Shown: one piece after another, positions 1 to 7,287 of the stretch | How the letters are laid out: each line of letters starts with the position of its first letter | How positions within the stretch are numbered: the first letter of the stretch is position 1 | Assembly: GCF_001975985.1 (NCBI RefSeq) | Contig: NZ_MTQF01000008.1 | Location: 1-64,000 of the forward strand | From: [Flexibacter] sp. ATCC 35103 | Lineage (GTDB): Bacteria; Bacteroidota; Bacteroidia; Flavobacteriales; Flavobacteriaceae | Direction of reading: 5' to 3' | DNA: 64,000 bases | The notes under the pieces: generated by a model | What the model saw: the letters and a program-made list of their open reading frames with translations, nothing else | Told to the model about the DNA's origin: nothing | The model's database searches: none | Translations under genes and position numbers: made by a program

Positions 1-250
1 TTTTTATAAGTGGCTGGTTTGTAGTTTTTTACAATACAAAGTTTTTTTGATGCTTGTGAGGTTTTAGGTGGTTTGGGCTGATTTTACCGCAAAGACGCCA
101 AGGATTTTCCTTTTTGGGTTTGTTTCGCAAAGAACGCCAGGCTACATTTTGACTTTTTTTTAATCTCGCAGAGACGCAAAGGCGCTAAGTTTTGATTTTG
201 AAGCGTTTTTATTTCTCTTTATCTCAAATGTTCTTTTGAAAGCTGCTCTC

Positions 251-332
251 CTAGCCCCGATAGTAGTGGAAATCCTTTTGCTTTTTCCTTTAAAAAGCAA
301 AAGATTGAAACGGATAGCGGGAAATAGCTCCT
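251..332. repeat. 82-bp interspersed repeat, copy 1
   Basis: The element starts 'ctagccccgatagtagtgga' and ends 'gcgggaaatagctcct'. It is almost identical to 10288-10369. The centre is a perfect 12-bp inverted repeat (CTTTTGCTTTTT and its complement). Relative to copy 2 a G-C pair in this stem is replaced by A-T on both arms, so the pairing is kept. The two flanks share a 'gatag...ggaaat' half motif. No open frame explains the conservation. Confidence 0.75.
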
Positions 333-387
333 GATCCTTAAAACTAAATTCCAAATTTTTCAAATTCCAAAATCTAAAATCTAAAGG

Positions 388-403
388 CTTCGACTTCGCT
401 CAG
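388..403. repeat. Half copy of 'cttcgacttcgctcag' element
   Basis: This 16-base sequence is identical to one arm of the inverted repeat at 15034-15085. Similar strings are scattered in intergenic DNA of flavobacteria; here only one arm is present. Confidence 0.6.
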
Positions 404-440
404 CGGGACAATAGTTGCTCTTATATATAGGTACAAAAAT

Positions 441-473
441 AAACCCGACAGCTTTTGAAAAACTGTCGGGTTT
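441..473 (-). terminator. Rho-independent terminator of the LLM monooxygenase
   Basis: A perfect 11-bp stem (AAACCCGACAG, complement at 463-473) with an 11-base loop. Read on the minus strand it lies about 45 bases past the stop codon of the monooxygenase gene and runs into ATTTTTG. Confidence 0.7.
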
Positions 474-519
474 GGGGTTTGAAATCTTACCTTATATATT
501 AGGAGAGAGAAAACTGTCC

Positions 520-1527
520 TTATATATTGTTTATACTATCTATTACTTCTTTTGTAATGTGGATGCTTTTGAGTTTGGCTTGATGATCGAAAATTGGACC
601 TGTTGCCATTAGCTCGTCTACACGTGCGTAGTCGATGAACTTTTTAAGATCTGTTACTAGCTGTTCTTTGTTTCCTGTAAAGGTACATGCAGTCATTTGA
701 TTGACATGGAAACGTTCTTCTTCGCTCATAATATCGTCTAGTGAATCTACGGGTGGCTGTAAACCTTTACGGTCGTTTCTAATTAGGTTGAGAAACATTT
801 GATATAAACTTGTAGATAACTTTTCGGCTTCTTCATTTGTATCGGCGGCAATGATATTGACGCAGGCCATTGTTTTTGGCTTATCTAAAACTGATGATGG
901 CTGAAAATTTTCGCGGTAGAACTCAAAGGCCTGTATCATTTGGCGTGGTGCAAAATGTCCTGCAAATGCATACGGTAATCCGTAAGCTGCGGCAAGGGCG
1001 GCACTATCCATGCTTGAACCCAGAATCCAGATTGGAACATTGGTTCCCTCGGCTGGAAAGGCTCTTACTTTTGCTGTGGCATTTTCGGCTGAGAAGTAAT
1101 CCTGAAGTTTGGTAACGTTTTGAGGAAAACGTTGTGCTTGCTCAAAAAAGTCTTTTCGGATGGCTTCGGCAGTTGGCTGATCTGTTCCCGGTGCTCTTCC
1201 TAATCCTAAATCGATTCTATTGGGATAAAGTGTTTCCAGGGTTCCGAATTGCTCGGCTACTATTAGAGGAGAGTGATTGGGTAACATGATTCCGCCTGAA
1301 CCTACTCGTATGTCTTTCGTTTGACTGGCGATATAACCAATTAAGACTACGGTTGCAGAACTGGCAACGTGTGCCATATTGTGATGTTCGGCCAGCCAAA
1401 AACGCTTATAACCTAAGTTGTCTGCAAGTTGGGCTATTTCTTTTGTTTTTTGAAATGTTTCGGGTGCATTGCTATCTTGTGTGATGATAGCTAATTCTAA
1501 TATCGAGATTGAAATTGGGTCTTTCAT
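520..1527 (-). CDS. LLM-class flavin-dependent oxidoreductase
   Basis: 335-residue luciferase-like monooxygenase of the bacterial YhbW/MsnO8-like group, predicted to use reduced flavin and oxygen on an unknown small substrate in the cytoplasm. The N-terminal part carries the family motif 'RFWLAEHHN' (about residues 42-50), then 'RVGSGGIMLPNHSP', and 'DLGLGRAPGTD' (about 104-114), which are typical of the TIM-barrel flavin-binding fold. Full length for the family. The gene stands alone on the minus strand with a terminator at 441-473. No Shine-Dalgarno sequence is visible before the ATG, as is usual in this phylum. The substrate cannot be read from sequence. Confidence 0.88.
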   Translation of the reverse strand: MKDPISISILELAIITQDSNAPETFQKTKEIAQLADNLGYKRFWLAEHHNMAHVASSATVVLIGYIASQTKDIRVGSGGIMLPNHSPLIVAEQFGTLETLYPNRIDLGLGRAPGTDQPTAEAIRKDFFEQAQRFPQNVTKLQDYFSAENATAKVRAFPAEGTNVPIWILGSSMDSAALAAAYGLPYAFAGHFAPRQMIQAFEFYRENFQPSSVLDKPKTMACVNIIAADTNEEAEKLSTSLYQMFLNLIRNDRKGLQPPVDSLDDIMSEEERFHVNQMTACTFTGNKEQLVTDLKKFIDYARVDELMATGPIFDHQAKLKSIHITKEVIDSINNI

Positions 1528-1620
1528 ATATAATGTAGCTTTTATGCAAAATTAATTCATTTACGACAAAGCCTAAATTCTTTCGTGTTAATAGAATTAT
1601 AATATTTGTACCTACAAGTA

Positions 1621-2859
1621 TTATGGATTGAATTGAAGGTTAATGAGTTTATGTGTTGTTTTGCCATCATTGGAAATGGCAATATTGGATTCTTTTGATT
1701 CTATTTCGAATTTTGACTTTGTATCTACAATTAATGAAATAGCGCGATATCTAAATGTTTCGGGAATTTCAGGAAGTTCGATTGTAACTAAAACTTCTTT
1801 ATCTTTTTGTTCATAGTTGATTTTGACTTTATCCCGCAACCAAATATACTCGTATACTTCTTGCCAAGGTGCCATCCAGATGGAATCATTTCCGGTTGAA
1901 CCGTATTTGTTTGCGATTGTTGTCATGTAATATTTGAAATCGGGAAAACGCATACTTAAATTCCAAAGATCGTCATTCCCTACTCCGTGTGTAAATTCGT
2001 TGTACCAAATTGGATTGGGTAATTTTGCCACCGAATCAAACGTTGCTAAAAAGCGATCCATTGTTTTGAAACCAACTGTGTCTTTTGAACTCTGCACAAA
2101 AGTTCGGGCATAAATCATTTTATCTAGATTTACTTTTTGATCTACTTTGATAACCGGCCCTGCTCCTACATAAGACGCAACGGAAAAAGAACCATTGGCA
2201 AGGGCGTCTCTTTCGTATTCTAACTGATATCCGGGATCGCTTTCACCGCCTGGAACTACAAATTGCGACATGGTAAATCCTAAGTTTTTCTTTATCGAGG
2301 TTGTATTCTCTGTTACTTCGGTCAGGAAATTTGTTCCGTGTTTGGTAGCGTGATGCAAACCGTGATTTAAAATATCCCAACCTGCATCGTACATTTCTTT
2401 TACCTCAGCCCAGGAAAGATGTCCTCTATTTTGTGGTGCATCGCCAATTGCTCCTCCGTTTATGGCTAAAGCTAATTTGAAGGGGATTTTATTTCCTAAA
2501 CCGTCTGAATAAAAAAGTCCTTTTGAGTTTGTACCATCTCCGCCTTGGTCATTTTTCCATTCACTTATTGAGGGAGCACTTATTTTTCCTCCATTTAATA
2601 AAGAAAAAGCGGCTAAGTAAGCAGATCGATAACCATCATCAAGCGTAAAACTATAGGCTAAATGTTTATTATATTTTAAAGGTGCTGTTTCAATTTTTAC
2701 TTTTTGGGCTGATTTTAATTTGATTTTAAATGAAATCAAATTCGATTTGGGAGGATCTATTGTTCTTGTGATATTATTTGCTGAACAGAAAAACACTCCA
2801 TTAATTATAAGTAACGCTGCTACTAAAATTGGTTTTGTTATTGGTTGTGGTTTTTTCAT
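1621..2859 (-). CDS. Exported polysaccharide deacetylase (NodB-like)
   Basis: 412 residues from the ATG at 2859. The open frame extends 37 codons upstream to 2970. The inner ATG is preferred because a signal peptide follows it directly (lysine-rich start, then a hydrophobic run ending near 'FFCSA'), and because a promoter-like -7 element lies at 2884-2891 inside the longer frame. The NodB-type metal-binding motifs are visible: 'FTLDDGYRSAY' supplies the catalytic base and metal Asp, and 'ILNHGLHHATKHG' supplies the His pair. Such enzymes remove N- or O-acetyl groups from cell-surface or extracellular polysaccharide. Divergent from the response regulator at 3040. The exact substrate is unknown. 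A lipoprotein is less likely because the residues before the Cys do not form a good lipobox. Confidence 0.8.
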   Translation of the reverse strand: MKKPQPITKPILVAALLIINGVFFCSANNITRTIDPPKSNLISFKIKLKSAQKVKIETAPLKYNKHLAYSFTLDDGYRSAYLAAFSLLNGGKISAPSISEWKNDQGGDGTNSKGLFYSDGLGNKIPFKLALAINGGAIGDAPQNRGHLSWAEVKEMYDAGWDILNHGLHHATKHGTNFLTEVTENTTSIKKNLGFTMSQFVVPGGESDPGYQLEYERDALANGSFSVASYVGAGPVIKVDQKVNLDKMIYARTFVQSSKDTVGFKTMDRFLATFDSVAKLPNPIWYNEFTHGVGNDDLWNLSMRFPDFKYYMTTIANKYGSTGNDSIWMAPWQEVYEYIWLRDKVKINYEQKDKEVLVTIELPEIPETFRYRAISLIVDTKSKFEIESKESNIAISNDGKTTHKLINLQFNP

Positions 2860-2883
2860 TTGAGGGGACTGATTTAGAGATTT

Positions 2884-2891
2884 TAAAGATA
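2884..2891 (-). promoter_or_regulatory. Candidate -7 element for the deacetylase gene
   Basis: Read on the minus strand the sequence is TATCTTTA, one base off the Bacteroidota consensus TAnnTTTG. It lies about 25 bases upstream of the ATG chosen at 2859, which supports that start. No clear -33 TTG was found. Confidence 0.35.
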
Positions 2892-2992
2892 CGTTTCTTT
2901 TACTAAATTGATCATGGTGAGGATTAATGTAATGATTTTGAAAATTTCGAAAGAATTTCTGATGAATCAAAAAAGAGAACTGATTTAAGTTC

Positions 2993-3000
2993 TAAATTTG
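2993..3000 (+). promoter_or_regulatory. Candidate -7 element for the response-regulator gene
   Basis: TAAATTTG matches the Bacteroidota -7 consensus TAnnTTTG exactly and sits 40 bases upstream of the ATG at 3040. No convincing -33 TTG was seen at the usual distance. Confidence 0.45.
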
Positions 3001-3039
3001 TATCTCAAAAATAAATTTCTATTCTAGAATTTTCCTCAA

Positions 3040-4383
3040 ATGACACATAAAATTTTAATTATAGACGACGAAGAAAAACTGAGAAGTCTGTTGGCGCGCA
3101 TTATAAAATCAGAAGGGTTTGAAGTTTTTGAAGCCAAAGATCTTAAATCAGGTTTTAAGAAACTGGAACAAACTGAGATTGATGTTGTTTTATGTGATGT
3201 AAAACTGCCTGACGGAAATGGTGTTGATTTTCTGCAAAACATAAAAGGAAGTTTTCCTTTGATTGAAGTTATTCTGTTAACTGCTTTTGGCAATATTCCG
3301 GATGGCGTTCAGGCCATGAAAAATGGCGCTTTTGATTATATTGTAAAAGGTGATGATAATGACAAAATTATTCCGCTTTTATACAAAGCGGTCGAAAAAG
3401 CACATTTGCAGAAAAAGGTCAAACAGCTCGAAAAACGTATTGGCGATAAATACTCTTTTAATACCATTATAGGAAAATCAAAAGGAATTGAACAGGTTAT
3501 TGATCTTGCCAAAAAAGTAGCCAAAACCGATTCTACCGTTTTACTTACCGGAGAAACGGGAACCGGAAAAGAGGTTTTTGCACAAGCGATTCATGAAAAT
3601 AGTAATCGTGTTGGTAAATCGTTCGTGGCTCTAAACTGCAGTACTTTTAGCAAGGAAATTTTAGAGAGTGAACTTTTTGGACATAAACAAGGTGCTTTTA
3701 CGGGAGCTTTAAAAGATAAAAAAGGATTTATTGAAGAAGCAAATGGCGGAACTTTGTTTCTGGATGAAATTGGAGAAATGCCAATTGAACTTCAAGCCAA
3801 ATTATTACGTGTTTTAGAAACCAGCGAATATATTCCGGTTGGAGATACGACTCCCAAAAAATCAAATTTCAGATTGATTGCTGCAACAAACCGGGATTTG
3901 AAAACAGAAAGTGATGAACACCGTTTTCGTTCTGATTTGTACTTTCGTTTGAATATTTTCGAAATAAAACTTCCTCCGTTAAGGGAAAGAATTAAAGATA
4001 TTGCTCCGATAACTCAATATTTCGTACAACAGTTTTCTGAAAAAACGAATAAAAAGACTTTGAACATTTCTGATGATTTTCTTCAGAAATTAGAAAATTA
4101 TTCATGGCCGGGAAACATTCGCGAACTTAAAAACATTATAGAAAGATCTGTAATTTTAAGTAACGGAGATATTTTGACCGCTGATGTTTTGCCTTACGAA
4201 ATGCAACATCAACCTGAAAAACCAACCAAATCTATGTCGGCTTTCTCGATGCAAAGTGTCGAAAAATTACATATTCAGAAGGTTTTAAATTATACGAAAG
4301 GCAATAAAGCAGAAACTGCTCGTTTACTCGAAATTGGAATTGCTACTTTATATCGAAAATTAGAAGAATATAGTATTCAATAA
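3040..4383 (+). CDS. Sigma-54-dependent response regulator next to kdp
   Basis: 447-residue NtrC-type regulator. Receiver domain at residues 4-120 with acidic pair D9/D10, phospho-acceptor D53, T81 and K103. AAA+ domain with Walker A 'GETGTGKE' (171-178), the sigma-54 contact loop 'GAFTGA' (218-223) and Walker B ending D242/E243. The C-terminal Fis-type helix-turn-helix holds 'GNKAETARLLEIGIATLYRK'. It should activate RNA polymerase carrying sigma-54 after phosphorylation. It sits upstream of kdpFABC, where proteobacteria have the OmpR-type KdpE instead. With the kinase at 13017 it is the obvious candidate regulator of potassium uptake; that pairing is inference from position. Confidence 0.93.
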   Translation: MTHKILIIDDEEKLRSLLARIIKSEGFEVFEAKDLKSGFKKLEQTEIDVVLCDVKLPDGNGVDFLQNIKGSFPLIEVILLTAFGNIPDGVQAMKNGAFDYIVKGDDNDKIIPLLYKAVEKAHLQKKVKQLEKRIGDKYSFNTIIGKSKGIEQVIDLAKKVAKTDSTVLLTGETGTGKEVFAQAIHENSNRVGKSFVALNCSTFSKEILESELFGHKQGAFTGALKDKKGFIEEANGGTLFLDEIGEMPIELQAKLLRVLETSEYIPVGDTTPKKSNFRLIAATNRDLKTESDEHRFRSDLYFRLNIFEIKLPPLRERIKDIAPITQYFVQQFSEKTNKKTLNISDDFLQKLENYSWPGNIRELKNIIERSVILSNGDILTADVLPYEMQHQPEKPTKSMSAFSMQSVEKLHIQKVLNYTKGNKAETARLLEIGIATLYRKLEEYSIQ

Positions 4384-4628
4384 TAGTATTTAAATTTCAA
4401 TATCAATGACAAATTTCAAATTCAATTTTTAAAGCTTCAGAGAAGTGCCATATTTATAGATCGTTTATTGCTAATGATAAAAGCTCCAGCGGAGCGACAC
4501 CTACACAATCCAAAAAAATGTCACCCCTCTGGGGCTCTCTAATATGGATTCAACATTTTCTATAAATATGACATCCCGCTGGGACTTTTAAAATTCATAA
4601 TACAAATTCTAATACCTATCATTTCAAT

Positions 4629-4658
4629 AAAAGCTTATCATTTTGATAGGCTTTTTTT
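4629..4658 (+). terminator. Rho-independent terminator after the response regulator
   Basis: The stem AAAGCTTATCA / TGATAGGCTTT contains one G-T pair, has a short TTT loop and is followed by a run of seven T. It closes the response-regulator transcript before the kdp genes, implying that kdp is transcribed from its own start site. Confidence 0.7.
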
Positions 4659-4670
4659 ATGCCTGATTTT

Positions 4671-4687
4671 TGGCACGAACACGCAAT
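4671..4687 (+). promoter_or_regulatory. Sigma-54-like promoter, imperfect spacing
   Basis: TTGGCACGA is a perfect -24 half of the sigma-54 consensus and is followed by CGCAA, which resembles the -12 half of known promoters. The GG and GC are separated by nine bases instead of the required ten, so activity is doubtful. It lies just after the terminator and before the small gene that precedes kdp, the place where a sigma-54 activator for kdp would be expected to work. Confidence 0.3.
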
Positions 4688-4772
4688 CCTTTTATTGACA
4701 GCACTTTGCTTATTATCTCTCTTTTTCGGTCTGACTTTTGGCATAAGTGGGAAGAACATAAAAATTCATCTC

Positions 4773-5054
4773 ATGAAAAATCAAGTCACTTCAATCTACA
4801 AACAAGCGGAACGTTTTGCTGATATTACCAAAAAATCAATTATTTCCGGTAACATCGTTCGTGCAAAAAAATGTCTGGCACTTGCTGAACGCCTTTTTAT
4901 TAACGGAAGTATCGAAACTAAAAACGCCATTTCTAATGTGTACGTTTTCTCGGTTTCTTCATTTATGGAGGTTCGTCACTGTAATATCTCCCACCTTTTT
5001 CCTCAAACGCTAAAAGCGGAATATATCAAGCAAGTTAATACTTCGGGAGTATAA
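4773..5054 (+). CDS. Small conserved protein of the kdp locus
   Basis: 93 residues from the ATG at 4773. The frame stays open upstream to 4659, but that extension would run through the sigma-54-like site and starts inside the preceding terminator tail, so the inner start is preferred. The protein is soluble and mostly helical, with a pattern 'F.DITKKSIISGNI.RAK..L', then 'NAISNVYVFSVS', and ends 'LFPQTLKAEYIKQVNTSGV'. This ending resembles small proteins annotated as DUF7674 in flavobacteria; that is from memory and not verified. No function is known. Its position between the regulator and kdpF suggests a role linked to potassium uptake. Confidence 0.65.
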   Translation: MKNQVTSIYKQAERFADITKKSIISGNIVRAKKCLALAERLFINGSIETKNAISNVYVFSVSSFMEVRHCNISHLFPQTLKAEYIKQVNTSGV

Positions 5055-5154
5055 AAAAGTTTAATCGGTTAATTGTTTATTCGGTTAATCGCTAAAAGTT
5101 TTAAATCTAAAATCAATCCCGAGGCTTCGGGACTAAAATCTAAAATCATCTAAT

Positions 5155-5241
5155 ATGTTAATCACTTTTCTTTTACTCGCATTAGCCGTTGTGTTGTTTG
5201 CGATTTGTTTTAAATCAGTTGAATTTTTTGAAAAAATCTAA
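5155..5241 (+). CDS. 28-residue membrane peptide upstream of kdpF
   Basis: The reading frame ATG at 5155 to TAA at 5241 encodes 28 residues: one hydrophobic helix (MLITFLLLALAVVLFAICF) followed by a short charged tail ending FFEKI. It ends three bases before the start of kdpF, so the two are almost certainly translated from the same message. KdpF itself is the next frame. This peptide could be a second small Kdp subunit, a regulatory peptide, or a chance frame; the hydrophobic pattern and tight spacing argue for a real gene. Too short for standard gene finders. Confidence 0.5.
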   Translation: MLITFLLLALAVVLFAICFKSVEFFEKI

Positions 5242-5244
5242 ATC

Positions 5245-5322
5245 ATGACTGCACTATTTATTGTTTCCATCGTCGTTTTTGGCTATTTGGTTTATGTATT
5301 AATTAAACCTGAAAAATTTTAA
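5245..5322 (+). CDS. kdpF: Potassium-transporting ATPase subunit KdpF
   Basis: 25-residue single-span membrane peptide. The second half, 'FGYLVYVLIKPEKF', matches the E. coli KdpF pattern GYLVYALINAEAF closely, which identifies it despite its size. KdpF stabilises the KdpFABC complex in the inner membrane. It lies 91 bases upstream of the kdpA start, in the canonical F-A-B-C order. Confidence 0.85.
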   Translation: MTALFIVSIVVFGYLVYVLIKPEKF

Positions 5323-5413
5323 ATCATGTAAAAAATCAGATGTGAAATGTTAGATGTCTTACATCTTAATTACTTACAAATCACATTTTGCATTTTACAA
5401 AAACTCACATATT

Positions 5414-7135
5414 ATGAACACAGAATTACTAGGCATCATCAGTATTTTTATCGTTTCAATAATTTTAGCCATTCCGTTAGGAAAATATATTGCTAAAGTT
5501 TATTTGGGAGATAAAACATTGTTTGATCCGATTTTCAATCCAATTGAAAAATTTATTTTTAAAATCAGCGGTATTAATTCGACTGAAGAAATGAACTGGA
5601 AACAACACTTAAAAGCTCTTTTAAGTATCAATATGATTTGGTTCTTTCTTTGCTTTTTTGTTTTATTATTTCAGGGATCGTTGTTTTTAAATCCTGATAA
5701 CAACCCGTCAATGTCACCGGATTTGGCTTTTAATACCGCCATTTCATTTGTTGTCAATTGTAACTTGCAGCATTATTCAGGTGAAAGCGGTGTTTCTTAC
5801 TTATCACAAATGTTCTTAATGTTCTTGCAATTTGTTTCTGCTGGTGTCGGTATGGCTGCTGCAGCAATGATTTTTACTGCAATGAAAGAGAGAACTACAG
5901 ATAAATTGGGGAATTTCTATAATTATTTCATTAAAAGCTGTACACGTATATTGTTACCACTTTCAGTAATTGTTGCTACTATTTTAGCATTCAGCGGTAC
6001 TCCGATGGATTTTGATAGTAAAGATGCTATCACAACTTTGCAAGGTGACCACGTAGAAGTTTCCCGAGGACCTGCAGCTGCTTTTATAGCCATTAAACAT
6101 TTAGGTACAAATGGTGGTGGATTTTTTGGAGCCAACTCAGCGCATCCGTTAGAAAACCCAACTTATTTTACCAATGCTGTGGAACTTTGGTCACAATTAA
6201 TTGTTCCGTTTGCGATGATTTTTGCTTTAGGTTTTTATCTAAAGAAAAAGAAATTATCATACGTAATTTTTGGAGTAATGACGATTGGTTTCTTATTACT
6301 GGTTATTCCAACAGTAGTGAGTGAAATCAACGGAAATCCGGCTATAGAAAAAATGGGAATTGCCCAAACAACCGGAGCGATGGAAGGAAAAGAAGTTCGG
6401 TTTGGACCAGCGGTTTCAGGTTTCTGGAGCATCGCAACAACCGTAATTTCTACAGGTTCTGTAAATAGTATGCACGATAGTTCAATGCCGGTTTCCGGAG
6501 CTATGGAATTGCTTGCCATGATGGTAAATGCGTTTTATGGTGGTTGTGGTGTTGGTATTCTTAACTTCTATATTTTCATTATTCTGGCAGTATTTATTTC
6601 CGGATTAATGGTTGGTCGAACACCAGAATTTTTAGGAAAGAAAATTGAAGCACGGGAAGTTAAAATTGCAGCTTTTATCGCAATCCTTCATCCTTTATTA
6701 ATATTATCAGGTACTGCTTTGGCTTCTTATTTTGCTGCAAACGACACTGCAATGGGTTACTGGTTTAGCGGAAACGCAACAGGCTGGCTGAACAATCCAG
6801 GACATCACGGATTCTCTGAAATGTTATACGAATATACTTCTAGCGCTGCCAATAACGGTTCTGGTTTTGAAGGTTTGGGAGATAACAATCCGTTTTGGAA
6901 TATCACTACAGGAATTGTGTTGTTATTGAGCCGTTTCATTCCTATCGTTGGGCCATTGGCAATTGCAGGATTGTTGGCTAATAAAAAATACATTCCGGAA
7001 AGTGCAGGAACTTTAAAAACCGACACTTCTATTTTTGGAATAATGGTTTTTGCCGTAATCGCAATTATTGCCGCTTTATCATTCTTCCCAGCGTTGGCAC
7101 TTGGACCTTTAGCGGAGTACTTTACACTAAAATAA
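5414..7135 (+). CDS. kdpA: Potassium-transporting ATPase channel subunit KdpA
   Basis: 573 residues from the ATG at 5414; the open frame begins 20 codons earlier but the family N-terminus starts here. KdpA is the potassium-selective channel-like subunit of the high-affinity Kdp pump in the inner membrane. All four filter repeats can be seen: 'NTAISFVVNCNLQHYSGE', 'LGTNGGGFFGANSAHPLENP', 'TTVISTGSVNSMHDSSMP' and 'TSSAANNGSGFEGL'. The first differs from the E. coli version (VTNTNWQSYSGE) by having V-N-C-N-L. About ten membrane segments are evident. Followed by a 152-base gap with a palindromic repeat before kdpB. Confidence 0.95.
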   Translation: MNTELLGIISIFIVSIILAIPLGKYIAKVYLGDKTLFDPIFNPIEKFIFKISGINSTEEMNWKQHLKALLSINMIWFFLCFFVLLFQGSLFLNPDNNPSMSPDLAFNTAISFVVNCNLQHYSGESGVSYLSQMFLMFLQFVSAGVGMAAAAMIFTAMKERTTDKLGNFYNYFIKSCTRILLPLSVIVATILAFSGTPMDFDSKDAITTLQGDHVEVSRGPAAAFIAIKHLGTNGGGFFGANSAHPLENPTYFTNAVELWSQLIVPFAMIFALGFYLKKKKLSYVIFGVMTIGFLLLVIPTVVSEINGNPAIEKMGIAQTTGAMEGKEVRFGPAVSGFWSIATTVISTGSVNSMHDSSMPVSGAMELLAMMVNAFYGGCGVGILNFYIFIILAVFISGLMVGRTPEFLGKKIEAREVKIAAFIAILHPLLILSGTALASYFAANDTAMGYWFSGNATGWLNNPGHHGFSEMLYEYTSSAANNGSGFEGLGDNNPFWNITTGIVLLLSRFIPIVGPLAIAGLLANKKYIPESAGTLKTDTSIFGIMVFAVIAIIAALSFFPALALGPLAEYFTLK

Positions 7136-7144
7136 TGCTCAATA

Positions 7145-7223
7145 AACATAGCTCGTGGTTTCAACCACGAGGACAAATTATGATATACGTTGCGCTCCAA
7201 CGGTTGAAACCGTTGGCTATGTT
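7145..7223. repeat. Palindromic repeat between kdpA and kdpB
   Basis: Outer arms AACATAGC (7145-7152) and GCTATGTT (7216-7223) enclose two inner hairpins, CTCGTGGTTtcAACCACGAG and AACGGTTgaAACCGTT. This double-hairpin layout looks like a dispersed intergenic element inserted inside the kdp operon. Confidence 0.65.
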
Positions 7224-7287
7224 TTCTAATCTATTTGTTTTCCAACGCATAACATTTAACAAATAACATTTAACTTTTTACAAGAAA

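Larger units (their letters stand above)
1..440. other. Non-coding, repeat-rich intergenic stretch
   Basis: No convincing gene is present. The stretch holds degenerate copies of the purine-rich 'cgcaaagacgcaaagg' repeat (about 90-190), an 82-bp hairpin repeat (251-332) and a half copy of the 'cttcgacttcgctcag' element (388-403) that recurs as a full inverted repeat near 15.05 kb. A 67-codon open frame on the minus strand (160-363) lies mostly inside these repeats and has no recognisable features. Confidence 0.7.
4384..4772. repeat. Intergenic block with G+C-rich palindromic repeats
   Basis: Between the response regulator and the small protein gene lie several short palindromes embedded in AT-rich sequence: GCTCCagcGGAGC near 4482-4494, CCCCtctGGGG near 4525-4535 and TCCCgctGGGA near 4574-4583. 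The flanking 'tctataaatatgacat' phrasing recurs in modified form near 14.9 kb. These look like dispersed intergenic repeats, not genes. Confidence 0.6.

Noticed and set aside
160..363. 67-codon minus-strand open frame
   Set aside because: It is made mostly of the 82-bp repeat and 'cgcaaag' repeats, has no domain, and a similar frame appears at the second repeat copy.
4659..4772. N-terminal extension of the small kdp-locus protein with a hydrophobic helix
   Set aside because: The start ATG lies in the T-run of the preceding terminator and the extension covers a sigma-54-like site, so it is more likely untranslated.
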